A program made the position numbers and the translations under genes. From NCBI GenBank assembly GCA_902729315.2, contig LR746272.1, forward strand, positions 10,534,327 through 10,598,326: a DNA stretch of 64,000 nt. The letters are read 5' to 3'. Under the pieces are notes generated by a model. It had not been told where the DNA came from. It searched no databases and was given only the letters and a program-made list of their open reading frames with translations. Positions 48,212 to 59,419 of this stretch are shown in pieces. Each line of letters begins with the position of its first letter. Position 1 is the stretch's first letter. The DNA is from Spirodela intermedia. Lineage: Eukaryota > Streptophyta > Magnoliopsida > Alismatales > Araceae.

Positions 48212-50755
48212 TCGTCTAAATTGATAGCACCTCCTTAAGAGAATTCAATTACCACCGAGACAGAAAGGAACGGCCTCTGTGTGTAAGTGGGGTTTCCTCT
48301 TCCTGTTCTTTCCGCTCGACCACCGTGGCGCTGCCTCTCCCCTCCGCCGCGGCGGCGTCTGTGTGGAGGAGGGAGAGAGGGATGCCAGTGGTGGAGGATA
48401 AGGTGGAGGCGATTATGGGGCCGCTTTTAGTGAGTGGAAGTGGTCGCTCAGAAACACGCCCTGGTCGTCTGTGTGGAAAGTCATCTCCGCGTTGAGAGCA
48501 AAACTGGCGGCAGAGGAAGGGCACTAGAGATCCAGAAGTTCAGATGGGGAAAGCAGACCGGGTCGAGATGGGGTCTAAGACGAGGGGATGACAGGGTAAG
48601 GAAACATGGGTAGGAATCAGAAGAAGCCGTGAGGTGAAGCTATCGTTTCTGTATCCAACTGCACTCAAGCGAACAGAGAAGGACGACAACCAGAAGAAGG
48701 CATGCTCTGCGCGGGAGAGGAAAAAGGGAAAGAGAGATGCCGGGGAGAAAACAAATGATCCCCTCCTTCGTCTTCCTCCTTTATACACTCCCGACGCTGG
48801 CGGGACATGGAAGGTCCTAGGGAATGCGGTTCGGCGACTCGGTGGCCCGGACGGTGGATCGGGAAAAGGGTGAAGATGAAGACAGCACGCCCTTCTCCGA
48901 TGAAGAAAAGTTATAATAGATATCTTCGACCCCGTCAATCGGCAATCTCTTTCTTCCTCGCAAGGACTCTCATATTTTCATTTATTTTGACTTTTAGCGT
49001 GAGTCACCCCAAGAACCGTGCGACAACAGAGAAAAATAACTATATTCTGACTAAAATACTCAGAGATATCCCTCTAAGTATATCCCACGCAAAAAAATTC
49101 CCGTTTTCGGCGTTGAATTCAATAATCAATAGAGGAGATGACATAGCCTACGACGACCATTTCGCCTTTAGCAGGAAATGACGAGACCAGCCCCAACTAA
49201 CCCACACCCATCTGAGTGCTACGGGACGCCGCTTGGAGATGGTCGTACGCCTCGAGGTTTTGGAGGTTGTACTGGATATCCCCTGATCAAGGTCGGAAAA
49301 GTAGCTATTTTGGGAATTCCTTCGATCCAAGCTTGGCGTTCAAGCGCAAGGATGATTGATAACCGTTTAAAACACCATCGCCGTGAATCCAACCGATCAT
49401 GACAGAAGCAAGATGTCAACGCATCATAAGTACGCCATTTAATTTTTCCGTAGTACGAGAGAAAATGTGAACAATTTTCTAGTATGCTAATGCTTGCTTC
49501 GCGTAATATGGGAAAATAATGCAGCCTACATAATTTATTGGGGAAGCAAATGGGAAAATGCCCCCGAACTTTCGTTGGGTTCAGGTTTTTCTTGAGAAAA
49601 TACAGGAGATCAATTCTGCATATCTAGGAACGTGTCTATTTATCTACTGTTGTGATGGCACAAGAAAGGTTTAAATATAAGATTTTGAGGGTGCTTCACG
49701 TTTCCTTGAAAAGAATATTCAAAGTCAACGTAACATCTACGGAAAAGAAAAAAATTGTAGTTTTGTGGACAAAAAATAGTCGTTGAAATACCAAAGATAA
49801 ACAAATCTAAAGGTAGACTTCCTCTGTGATAAATATCAAATGGTTGGACAAAGATCCCATGCCAGCACGAGAGTTGGTTTGGAGGAGAGATTTCCGTCAT
49901 TTATAGGTCAATATAGAATGGTGACTTTTTCTTGTATATTATTTCTGATCCAATAACTCGAAATTTTGAAATAATCGGATTGGAAATATCATTAGAATTT
50001 TTGTGTTTTCGATGAATCGGACAAACTATACCAGCGTGATAAATACATTAAATTAGGAATGTCTTGATCGTCAACATTTTTACAACTATCTCATCTCATC
50101 AATCAAATCCTGGATAAAAGCCCTCGAACAACCACGGGGTTGGGCGCTGTTTATCAACCAAAAATAAATGTTTTGCACAAAATAAAAAGAGAGGAAATTT
50201 CAGAGAACAAAAATAGAAATTAAATATCTGAAAGAGGAATTAAAACTTTTCTAAGAACAGAAGAAAATAGGAAGAAGGGGCTGAGAAGAGACCTTAAGCC
50301 TGGACCACATGCCAATCTCTCATATTTATCCGAGGGGGAGGATGAAGAATAGGGAAAGAGGACGAGCGATAGGTCCATTCAACCGCAAACTCTCATGGAG
50401 ATGAGAGGAGCAGCGACTCCGTGCGCGGACGTCGCTGCCATTCTTATCTCGAGGGTGATGGAAGGGTCCAGTGTTAGTCATAGCAGTCAACATTCCGCAA
50501 TAGTTGCTTCTGTTTGTGGTGGAGACGAAGAGAAAGGGCAGAGGAGCTACGTCGGATTTCTGTAGATTGGAGTGCCGCTATCTCCACTTTTCACGAGCCA
50601 TGACGTTCACAAGGGATGAATAGCGCGAGGGGAGAAACAGACAGAGGTATGGAGGAAAGTTCAGACGCTGAGGATGCAGTGTGCTGGTAGAGTGGGAGAA
50701 AGACTCGTCATGGAAGCGGATCCCTGATTGCTACGATGAGTGATGACAACGAGGA

Positions 50756-50757
<2 letters not shown>

Positions 50758-50790
<33 letters not shown>
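50758..50790. repeat. (GA)n microsatellite
   Basis: About 16 GA units in the RBOHF-PP1 spacer. Confidence 0.9.
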
Positions 50791-50795
<5 letters not shown>

Positions 50796-51756
50796 CACGT
50801 TGCTCTGACTAGAGCCGTCACACTTGTTAGGAGTCATGGAAGCTTAGGTTTCCAATTCGTAGCAACCCCGCTGCAACACGCAATAACGCACGTATGTAGA
50901 GACTATGGCACAGTTTTCTAATAACCAACTTAGGCATGCACCAAGATTCTAACTTTTGATATTCGAGATCTTTCGTCATAGGAGAGCACGCCTCTCCGAC
51001 GGAACAATGTCTCTTTCGTGGTTTCGGCGTCAGATCGAAACTAATCCCACGCGCCTCCCTCTGGAAGGAGCTCCTTGAGATCTCTTCATCGACGACAGAA
51101 TTCAAAACTATTATGGGAATTGACCAGGTGGTGAAGAGAGAGGTTGGTCGGGAGCAGGTGGTGATGGAGGCTCTCCCGGAGCAGCTGGCCGCCTTCTACC
51201 TTGGCGAGCATGCCCACCACGCAAAGGCAAGTCCACAGGGACCGGGAAGGCGGTCCGATGTTGACACCGTTCTTGATTTGACGCCCAAAACCTGTCGCCA
51301 TCGGCGGTCGGTAGGCCAGTCGGGTGTCGCCATGTAGCTCCGTCTTCCCAACTGGGACGACCCGGGTTGACCCTCGACCGCCGAGGGACGGCAAACCTCT
51401 TATGGGCCTTGCCCTACCCGCCATTCGCAGGGAATCGAACCACTCCAACAGCGATCCGACGAGCAGGCGTGACGCTGCACCGCACCGCCGACGAAAGCGC
51501 TTCTGGAAGGACGACCCAAGGGAAAACGAAGGTTTTCCGTCGCGGTGTAGACCAGAAAGCCGCCTCCCTCTCCTATGAATGGACGTTCGAGAAATAGGAC
51601 GCCGTAGTAGGTGAAACCGATTCTCCGCCACCAGCCGCCTCTGCTTCCGGCGATAGCCACGGAACCGCGATAGCGATGGTGGAGGGCCGATGGGTTAATT
51701 ACGAAGACGATTACCGGGTTATTTGTCTGACCAGGCGATTAACGGGGCCTCGGAAT

Positions 51757-51799
51757 TGGGCCATACTACTGGTCCAACAAGACCGATCAGCCCGGCCCA
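51757..51799. promoter_or_regulatory. Pair of TGGGCC (site II-like) elements upstream of PP1
   Basis: TGGGCC at 51757-51762 (+) and its reverse complement GGCCCA at 51794-51799. Site II elements (TGGGCY) bind TCP factors and are common in TATA-less promoters of plant housekeeping genes. They lie about 0.7 kb upstream of the PP1 ATG, so they fit a core promoter only with a long leader. Confidence 0.4.
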
Positions 51800-52461
51800 A
51801 AACCGTTTTAGAAAGTTGATTCATCACAGTAGCGACAAGGAGATTTGGCCGGGCGACGTGAAGAACCAGAAAATAGAGGAGGGACCGGGGGGGAGGGTAG
51901 GGTTCCTCCGGAGGAGGATGCTCGCTAGGGCTGAGTGGGATTAGCCCCTTGACGGAGTTTTACAGGACGACGGCAGCGGCCATTGGGAAGACCTGCTTCG
52001 GTTGACTCCGGTCTAGCAGTCATTGGGATACGCCGGAGGGCGAGAGGGAATAGGGGGAGAGAGAGAAAGAGGGAGATGGGGAGGATGAAGGAAAACCGGC
52101 CGTAGCCACGAGTAGCACGTCAGGTCGCTAGGAAAAGGGGCGTGGGGGCATCGGCGGATGGATATAGCAGGATAGGGAACCGGGAATCTTTCCGTCTACT
52201 TAGAGGTCGTTCTGCCGGTGTTGTTTCTGCTGCTGTCGTCGGGGATTATTCCATACTTTCTCCGTTGCCCAATCCTATTACCGCATCCAATTCCCTCCAC
52301 CTACTTGCCCACATCGATCTCTGCTTTTGTGGAGATTTTCCGCGCTCTTCTCTCTCTTTTCGCGGGTTGATCGTCGGAACTGGTTTGTATTGGATTTCTT
52401 CGGAGCTGGAAGTTTTGGTACTTTTGTGAAATATCCCAAGTGGCAAAGAAGGCCAGATATA

Positions 52462-54269
52462 ATGCCTATGGACAGGAGTTTGCTGGACGACATCATCCAG
52501 AGGCTCCGACTAACTAAAAGCGGGCGGAACGCAAAGCAGCCGCTGTTGGAAGCGGAAATCCGGCAACTATGCCTCGACGCCAAGGAGATTTTCATGAGCC
52601 AGCCGAACCTATTGGAGCTTGAAGCACCATTAAAGATCTGCGGTAAAGCGAGCGTACTTTGTCAAACTGAAGACATAATTATTCACTCACCGCCATCGCC
52701 TTCTCGTATTCTGTCTTTCTTAGTTTCTCCACTGTGACAATTATTCCGACTTTCGTCATTAGAAGCGACTTCGTGTTCTTAGTGTGCTCTTATTCTCAGT
52801 GTTGACTGTACAGAGTGTTGCCTGGTCAGAGCTCAACTCGTTGGTCTCCTGACAGCGAATTCTTTTCTGTTTGCTTTCTTTCTTTTAGGCAAACGGGTTT
52901 TTAAATGCTCTATTCATCTTTGGAAAGAAACTTGTATGACAACCGGCATGGTTTACACTTTCTCGGCTTTTGGAAATACTTTATGAAAATCATCATTTGT
53001 GGGATTCGTGAGAAGACATTTTTCGAAGACTGTATTTGGAATATGAGATGGGGAGTTGACATGATTTGCGTTGCCATTTGATTGTAACCTCTGATGTTGG
53101 ATTACTTTCAAATATGAGAGTAAAGTAGAAGAGTTGAGTAGATACGGGGCCGGAGGTACACCCTTCACCTGGTGCCAAGAGTGGAAAAAAGAGGGGAGTG
53201 AGTGAGGGGGATTGCATTGCAGTATTTGAGGAGGTAATGGGTGAGCTTGCTGCGGGTGGGAGGGAGGAAAAGAGGGGGTGTGGGCAGCGCGTGATTAAGA
53301 TTATATGAAAGCATGTGCTTGATCAATTTCGAAATTTCTCTTTAAATTGCTACATGCTAGAGATTGGAGAAATTCTAGCACAATGTGTATTTGTTCCTTT
53401 TTTGTATAAAATTTGATGCGATATGAAAATACAAATGAATGCTGTCGTAATGAGCACATAATGAGTAAGTACTCATTAGGAAAGAAGCATAAAAAATTAC
53501 AGGAATAAAGTCGAAAGCTAAATCTTTATTTCATGTCCATCAGATACGCCACTTTAAAAAATAAGAAATGAAGCAATTCAAAACAAGGATATTTAGTGGG
53601 AAATCATATGCATGATGCCTCATCTCAGTACTTTACCCTAAAGTTCCAGTAGCTGTATACGAAGGAAATATAGCATCTGTGTAGTGAAGTAATTTTGTTA
53701 TAGATGTGGTATCTCTGTTTATTATCTTAACCAAACTCTTGGTAAGCCCCTACATTGTCAAAATATTTACCTGCGGATAAATTTCTTGGTGATTATGCAC
53801 GTGGTAGTAATTTTTTTTCCTTTCGTCTTATGTCTTTTATAGATATCGATTCGGAAAAGTTAATTCGTTTACAGCATCTTTCATTTATTGTGGTTATAAG
53901 TATAATAGTCCTTGCTCTCGCAAAGAAAATTTTCTGAAGAACGCCAGGGGTTTATAATTTCCTGTGATATATTTCCTGTGTAAAGGAAAATCGATCAAGT
54001 TAATCATTCAGCATTTAGGAGATTTAAGGTTCCTGAGGTGTGGATAGCGCTCACAAGATTTATTGAATATATGATTGAGACTACAGTGGCAACTTATGGA
54101 AAGTGCCAGAGTTGTTAAACGTGCAATCGATCAATTAATGTAGCTGTTGGTTGATTACGAATTTAAAGACTATGCATCTGGTGATTAAGGTCTGACAAGA
54201 GATTTCGTATCACTTGTGGACGAGTTACTTAATTGTGCTTATTAATGTCATTAGTAAATTGCTTCGTAT

Positions 54270-54300
<31 letters not shown>

Positions 54301-57300
54301 GATAGATATTTTATTAAAGCTTGGTCTAACTCACTCTGATGCTTTTTAACCATGAAAAACAGAAAATGAAATAGCCTTGCTTTGGAACACCATGCGCCTG
54401 TAAATTCTAGATGTTTAAGAGAAATGCATGAGGAAATGGATGAACTCTGATTTGGGTTCTTCCGTAGAAGGAAAAAAAATTAATGATTACTACACTCTAG
54501 GGCCGATTTTCGATGGCACTGGTCTTCGCCTGATGTAAGTTTAATGAAGGGATATCCCGTGTCTCTCCCACAGTCAGCCCAAAGAATATGTCGAATATTG
54601 TTAACTAGTTTTGGATGTTGAAACCTGTGATAAGCCTATTGCCAAATTAGTATTGAAAGTTGTCCTTAATCAATAGGGCAAGTATACTCAAGGATGAAAT
54701 CCGCAGTCTCTGTTGTTGCACCTGATAGTTTTTTCTCCTATTTTCTGTCTTTTTTGGTTACTTATTCTGTTTTTATTCAGTAATTCGGTAGTTATTCTTT
54801 TGGGAAGGATAATATCTTCACAATAGGTCTTCGTTGATTTTAGGTTTGATGTTCAATTTGTCAATTATTGAACTTCCATGCTTAAATTGTCTCATGGCAC
54901 ATAATTTACTATTGTGCTACATTGGACCGGTGCCAGGAGTATTATGCGGTTTGTACATGAATAAATGATACTGAAGTGTTTGATGGAAATGTTTCTACGT
55001 GTCCTTTCTGATATGGAAATTCTGAATGAATCTTGTGTTGGCAGGAGATATTCATGGCCAATATTCTGACCTTCTCCGTTTATTTGAGTATGGAGGCTTC
55101 CCTCCAGAGGCCAATTATCTGTTCCTTGGAGATTATGTCGACCGTGGAAAACAAAGTGTAGAGACCATATGTCTTCTTCTTGCTTATAAAGTAAAGTATC
55201 CAGAGAATTTCTTCCTTCTCAGGGGCAATCATGAATGTGCTTCAATCAACCGTATTTATGGTTTCTATGACGAGTGCAAAAGAAAGTATAGTGTACGACT
55301 GTGGAAAATCTTTACTGATTGCTTCAAATGCCTTCCGGTTGCTGCACTTGTTGATGAGAAGATTCTTTGTATGCATGGTGGGTTGTCCCCTGAGTTAAGG
55401 CACTTGGATCAGATTCGCAATATTGCCCGTCCAATTGATGTCCCAGATCATGGTCTTCTTTGTGATTTATTATGGTCTGACCCTGATGTAGAAGCTGGTG
55501 GCTGGGAAATGAATGATAGGGGTGTTTCTTATACTTTTGGTGCCAAAGAGGTTAATGAATTTCTTGAGAAGCATGACCTAGATCTCATCTGCAGAGCACA
55601 CCAAGTAAGTCTGACTTGAACACTTGGCTGCACTAATGACGTTGAGTGTCCTGGTAATATGTCCACGTATGGCCTGGACAGACTGTAAACTATTTATTTG
55701 CTGCAGTTCGGTGCTTTCCCCATTTCCCTAGGTTTTATGTTTAATTTTTTTCTACTTTTGACGTATAATGTTTTAGTGGGCTATTCCCCCGTCTAGAACA
55801 TAACGCATTTAACAAAGTTATTCACTTTTAAACCATGTGTAATATATTAATGCATTTTATCTGTTTTCATTGAACTCCATTTGATGTAATGATTATGTCA
55901 TCAAAGATTTTGTTGGCTAAGACTGCAGAGCACATCATGTGACCCAGGACACCAGGCACTAAATATATGACCTGCATTCAATATATCTTAGGCTGACTTT
56001 GGGGAACCTATGAGTGCCCTGATATTTACCACAAGTGCCATCTAAAATACCGGCGCAGGTCAATCATTAGCGAAGTGGTAATGTTGGTTTCGAGAATGAT
56101 TTTTTGTAGACAATGCTTCGTATGTCTGAAAGTCTTGGCGGATATATTTGGTAATGTAGTGCACACTGTGGACTATTTTGCATATGTGGTCGGATTAGTT
56201 CTTTTTGATCTTTGTTCTAGGCATTGTTCAAAAACTGAATTGAGAATCAGAATCGATCAATCTGGCCATTTTACCTGTTTTGTCTGGTTTCAGGTGCAAC
56301 CAGTGAGCTTGTGAGGAGAAAAGGAGAAAATAGGGGTATGGTAAAGAGAGAGAAGAGGAAGCAGAAGATTAGAAAGGGGAAAATAGTTGTAGTCGAAGGT
56401 AGAATTGGTAAAATAGCTGTGCAAGGAAGAAAAGCGGGTGACAAAGAATAAGTAACAAGGAAATTAATTGTGCTCGAAAACAGGGGAACGAAAAGTTCAA
56501 TGGACCCCCGCACCTCGACTTTTAGGCTTGATAAAAATTATTATTTTACGTGAGTCTCCTGCCCACGAGAACACTGTTTCGGAAGACTCATGTTGTAGAC
56601 ACAGATACGGAGATTCACATCTGATGGGCTCTCATTATTTTTCTTCTCTCCAGTTACCAGATTTAGGAAGTGAAATGGGGACTTGGTGAAAGAGGAAAGC
56701 TTTTGGGTCTTGTGGTTTGTGCGTCCAGTTTAGTGTCCAAAGAGCTTAGATTTGGCATAAACTTGGAAGAAATGAATTATCGGAGATGATCATCATTCTA
56801 ACTTATTGGCAAGGTTTAAGGATGGAAAGAATAAATTTTCTAATCTCTTTTTGCTTTTCTCCATCTCTGAAAGAAACTCCACCTCAACGAATTCCAGCCT
56901 TTGTTGGAGAGAGTTTTATGTTCATGTTTCATCTCGTCCTTGCACAGTCTATGCTAATTGAGGATTATATACAAAATAAAAGGTATTAGTTACTGGACGT
57001 CTTAGGTGTCATTCCTTCCTTTGGATCGACCGTAACTGATGGTTCAGAATAACATTAACTCCAATAGCTTCATAGACGCAAATACTATGATGTCTTTCAG
57101 TAGCAGTCATGGTGAAATCGCGTATGATTTGTGCACTCTATGGTGACGTCCCAACACTCGGGTTTTATCTCACATAAACTACCCCTTAAATCATTGCCTT
57201 ATCTGCTGTTTGTTGACAGATTGTGCTGTCCAGAAGTTGTTTTTTTAATCAGTTGCCTACTCTCAGCGTGCTTGTAGGATCTGAGCTTCTTCTGTTTTCC

Positions 57301-58225
57301 GGTCAGGTTGTGGAAGATGGATATGAGTTCTTTGCTAAACGTCAGCTGGTTACTGTTTTCTCTGCTCCAAATTACTGTGGAGAGTTTGACAACGCAGGCG
57401 CAATGATGAGCGTGGATGATACCCTAACATGCTCTTTCCAGATCCTTAAACCGTTGGAGAAAAAAGGAAGAATGTGTCCGACCAACAACACATTGAGACC
57501 AGGAACACCTCCGCGAAAGGTAACTTGTATTCTTTCCTTAGTAACTGTTGCTCGTTCCTTTTAATCAATATTTCCATAAAACCTGATCTTTGGATCTTTC
57601 TTGGACACGCTATTAAGACAAATCTTTTATCTGCGTGCCTGAAAGAATGTGTGTGATATGGGAATTAGATCTTGATCCAGGACTGTGTGGGATATTGTGT
57701 ATAGGGATGCAGCTTGATCGCCATCTTTGGAGCAATTTGTGTAGAACTGTAGTTTGTTCCTCTGAATTATTTTTAAAAAAATCTTTCGAAGATATGTGGA
57801 AAAGAAATTAGAAGTCTCTATGAAAGGGACTACTGCAGGTGAAAATCGTGAGCCCACCCTCTGAATCAGCCAATTTCAGAGGTCACTAAAAACCTTAAAT
57901 CATATGCTAAGAAGCTAAGAATTTTCACCATGGTTTTTCCACGTCTAAAATTCAGGTGTTTGGGTGCTCTTCACAGTCCGAAACTGTCAGCTGTACTTCC
58001 TGATGACTCTCTTAAACGATTCTGATCAAACAACCGCCTTCTGGTGTATGAGTCTGCATCGATCTTCTTCATGAAAAATTGCATTTTGATCACTTGGTTG
58101 TGATAATTTACCGATTCTTATTCGAAATGCTTTTTATTGAGCTGCTGTTCGCTGGTGCAATGAGAGTTGCCAGACTAACGAGTATAAGCTGAATTACGTG
58201 TTTTCTTCAGGGCGGGAAGGACTAG
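52462..58225 (+). CDS. TOPP: Serine/threonine protein phosphatase PP1 catalytic subunit (TOPP)
   Basis: Metal-dependent Ser/Thr phosphatase that acts with diverse targeting subunits in nucleus and cytosol. Exons 52462-52642, 55045-55604, 57307-57519 and 58211-58225 give 322 aa, the usual TOPP length; phases 1, 0, 0 match. The PPP signatures are complete: GDIHGQY at 61-67, GDYVDRG at 89-95 and RGNHE at 120-124 supply the metal ligands. HGGLSPEL and [13 protein letters not shown] (spanning the exon 2/3 junction) follow, then [11 protein letters not shown]. The last exon encodes only GGKD and the stop. Introns 1 and 2 are 2.4 and 1.7 kb, AT-rich, with a (TA)n tract at about 54274-54300. An in-frame ATG two codons downstream of 52462 is an alternative start. 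The frame is open further upstream, but that extension is not PP1-like. Confidence 0.96.
54274..54312. repeat. (TA)n then GATA microsatellite in PP1 intron 1
   Basis: About 13-14 TA units ending in GATAGATA, inside the first intron of the PP1 gene. Confidence 0.85.
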
Positions 58226-58583
58226 ACCAAGTCCGACCTTCCCTTCATGCGCGGATTGAAGACGCTTCTTCCACTCGAAGCTGCCGCAGTGATCGATCAT
58301 AATGAGCGTTTTGCGTAGCCACATTCTGCACTTTACCGCCGCATCTATGTTCTATGTATGGCGCCGACTTTCTATGAAGTGTATAGCTATCCGGAGGGAT
58401 GAGATGTTGCATGCTATCTGTTTGATTGTTTGTCTGTCTAGCTCAAGGTGGGACTGGGGACCGCTGATGACGCGCGGGCGATGGACGGGCAGCAATCGTT
58501 GTGCCTAAATATATGAAAGAAGCCATCTTTATTTGGCCAGAGAGGAGCTCAATGACCAGGAGGAAGGTGGGGAAGGGTTTTGC
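58226..58583. other. Convergent spacer, PP1 to LEA14
   Basis: Spacer of 358 nt between converging 3' ends; it should hold both 3' UTRs. The short frames at 58302 and 58501 lack any recognisable content. Confidence 0.5.
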
Positions 58584-58880
58584 TCAGAAGACATCAGAGA
58601 GGGTGGGTAGTTTGACTTCGCCCTTCTTGGTCAGAGGGATGGTGAAGCTGCCGATGAGGGGGAGGTCAACGGTTAGACCCACGGCGATCTCGTAGTCGAT
58701 GTCCCAGTCCCTCCCAACGTCTTTGGCTATGCTGAAGAGGAAGTCGTATGGCACCTTGATCGGCACGTCAACCCTCGTCTGGTCGTTCGCCCTCAGCGAG
58801 CCAGGGTCCGGCACCGTGCCGGAAGCTATCACCCTGCGGAGCAAACTGTATTCTTCAGCCACCACGTCTGAAGGGGGGAG

Positions 58881-58921
<41 letters not shown>

Positions 58922-59131
58922 GTACTTGTCGGCGCTCTTGAAGGAGTAGGAGATCTCGCAGATGGGGAGGTCGTGGTCGTATGGATTTACCACATCCAGC
59001 TTGCAGAGGAGGGTCGCCGAGTCCCGGCTTACGTGGGTGAAGTCAACGTCCGCCAGTTTCGCCTCCGGCTTCTTGATGTGGGCGACCTTCTCCACCAGGA
59101 ACCCCTTGGCCTTGTCCATGAGGTGCGTCAT
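58584..59131 (-). CDS. LEA14: LEA14-type desiccation protein (LEA_2), one intron
   Basis: Small soluble late-embryogenesis-abundant protein of the LEA14 group (globular LEA_2 fold, induced by drought, salt or wounding in relatives). Minus-strand exons 59131-58926 and 58833-58584 give 151 aa, identical in length to Arabidopsis LEA14. Exon 1 has MTHLMDKAKGFLVEK, VDFTHVSRDSATL, NPYDHDLPICEISYSFKSAD. Exon 2 continues VIASGTVPDPGSL, RVDVPIKVPYDFL, the hallmark GRDWDIDYEI, GLTVDLPLIGSFTIPL and KLPTLSDVF. The junction AA|G restores SADKVIASG, as in intronless relatives. The 92-nt intron (GTACAA...CCGCAG) is over one third CT repeat. No transmembrane helix, so it is unlike the two membrane-bound LEA_2 proteins elsewhere in the window. 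Retention of the intron would end the protein after 100 residues. Confidence 0.93.
58886..58919. repeat. (GA)n microsatellite inside the LEA14 intron
   Basis: About 17 GA units; on the coding strand it is (CT)n starting just after the 5' splice site and may act as the polypyrimidine tract. It lies wholly inside the intron. Confidence 0.9.
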
Positions 59132-59217
59132 GCTGGGAGCCCCTCTAGTTCAGTCGAGGTTGAGAGAGAGATAGAGAGGCCTGAGAGGAGATGGAGATGC
59201 TCACTCTTCCGCTTGGG

Positions 59218-59229
59218 CCTTTAAATATT
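59218..59229 (-). promoter_or_regulatory. TATA-like element upstream of LEA14
   Basis: The minus strand reads ATATTTAAAGG about 90 nt upstream of the LEA14 start codon. Confidence 0.4.
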
Positions 59230-59319
59230 CATCTTGGCTTGCGTCGGTCTTACGCTTGGCAGTAGTTCTTCCACATGTCAACAAGCCCAAGTTTCCGGCT
59301 TGGATTTCTTGCACGTGGC

Positions 59320-59363
59320 GGAGAGAGAGAGAGAGGGACTGAGCGAGCGTTGCAGTTTTTGGT

Positions 59364-59416
<53 letters not shown>
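59320..59416. repeat. Two (GA)n tracts in the LEA14 promoter region
   Basis: A short tract at 59320-59334 and a long tract (about 23 units) at 59369-59416, 190-285 nt upstream of the LEA14 ATG. GA/CT tracts can bind BPC (GAGA-binding) factors in plants. Confidence 0.85.

Positions 59417-59419
<3 letters not shown>

Larger units (their letters stand above)
48212..52461. other. Divergent spacer between RBOHF and PP1
   Basis: About 4.2 kb separating two outward-facing genes. A TATA-like GTATAAAGG on the minus strand (about 48778-48786) may serve RBOHF, implying a 5' UTR over 500 nt, possibly with an intron. 48950-50250 is AT-rich without features. A (GA)n tract lies at 50758-50790. A minus-strand frame at 51086-51631 is open for 181 codons but has no recognisable domain. 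Confidence 0.45.
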
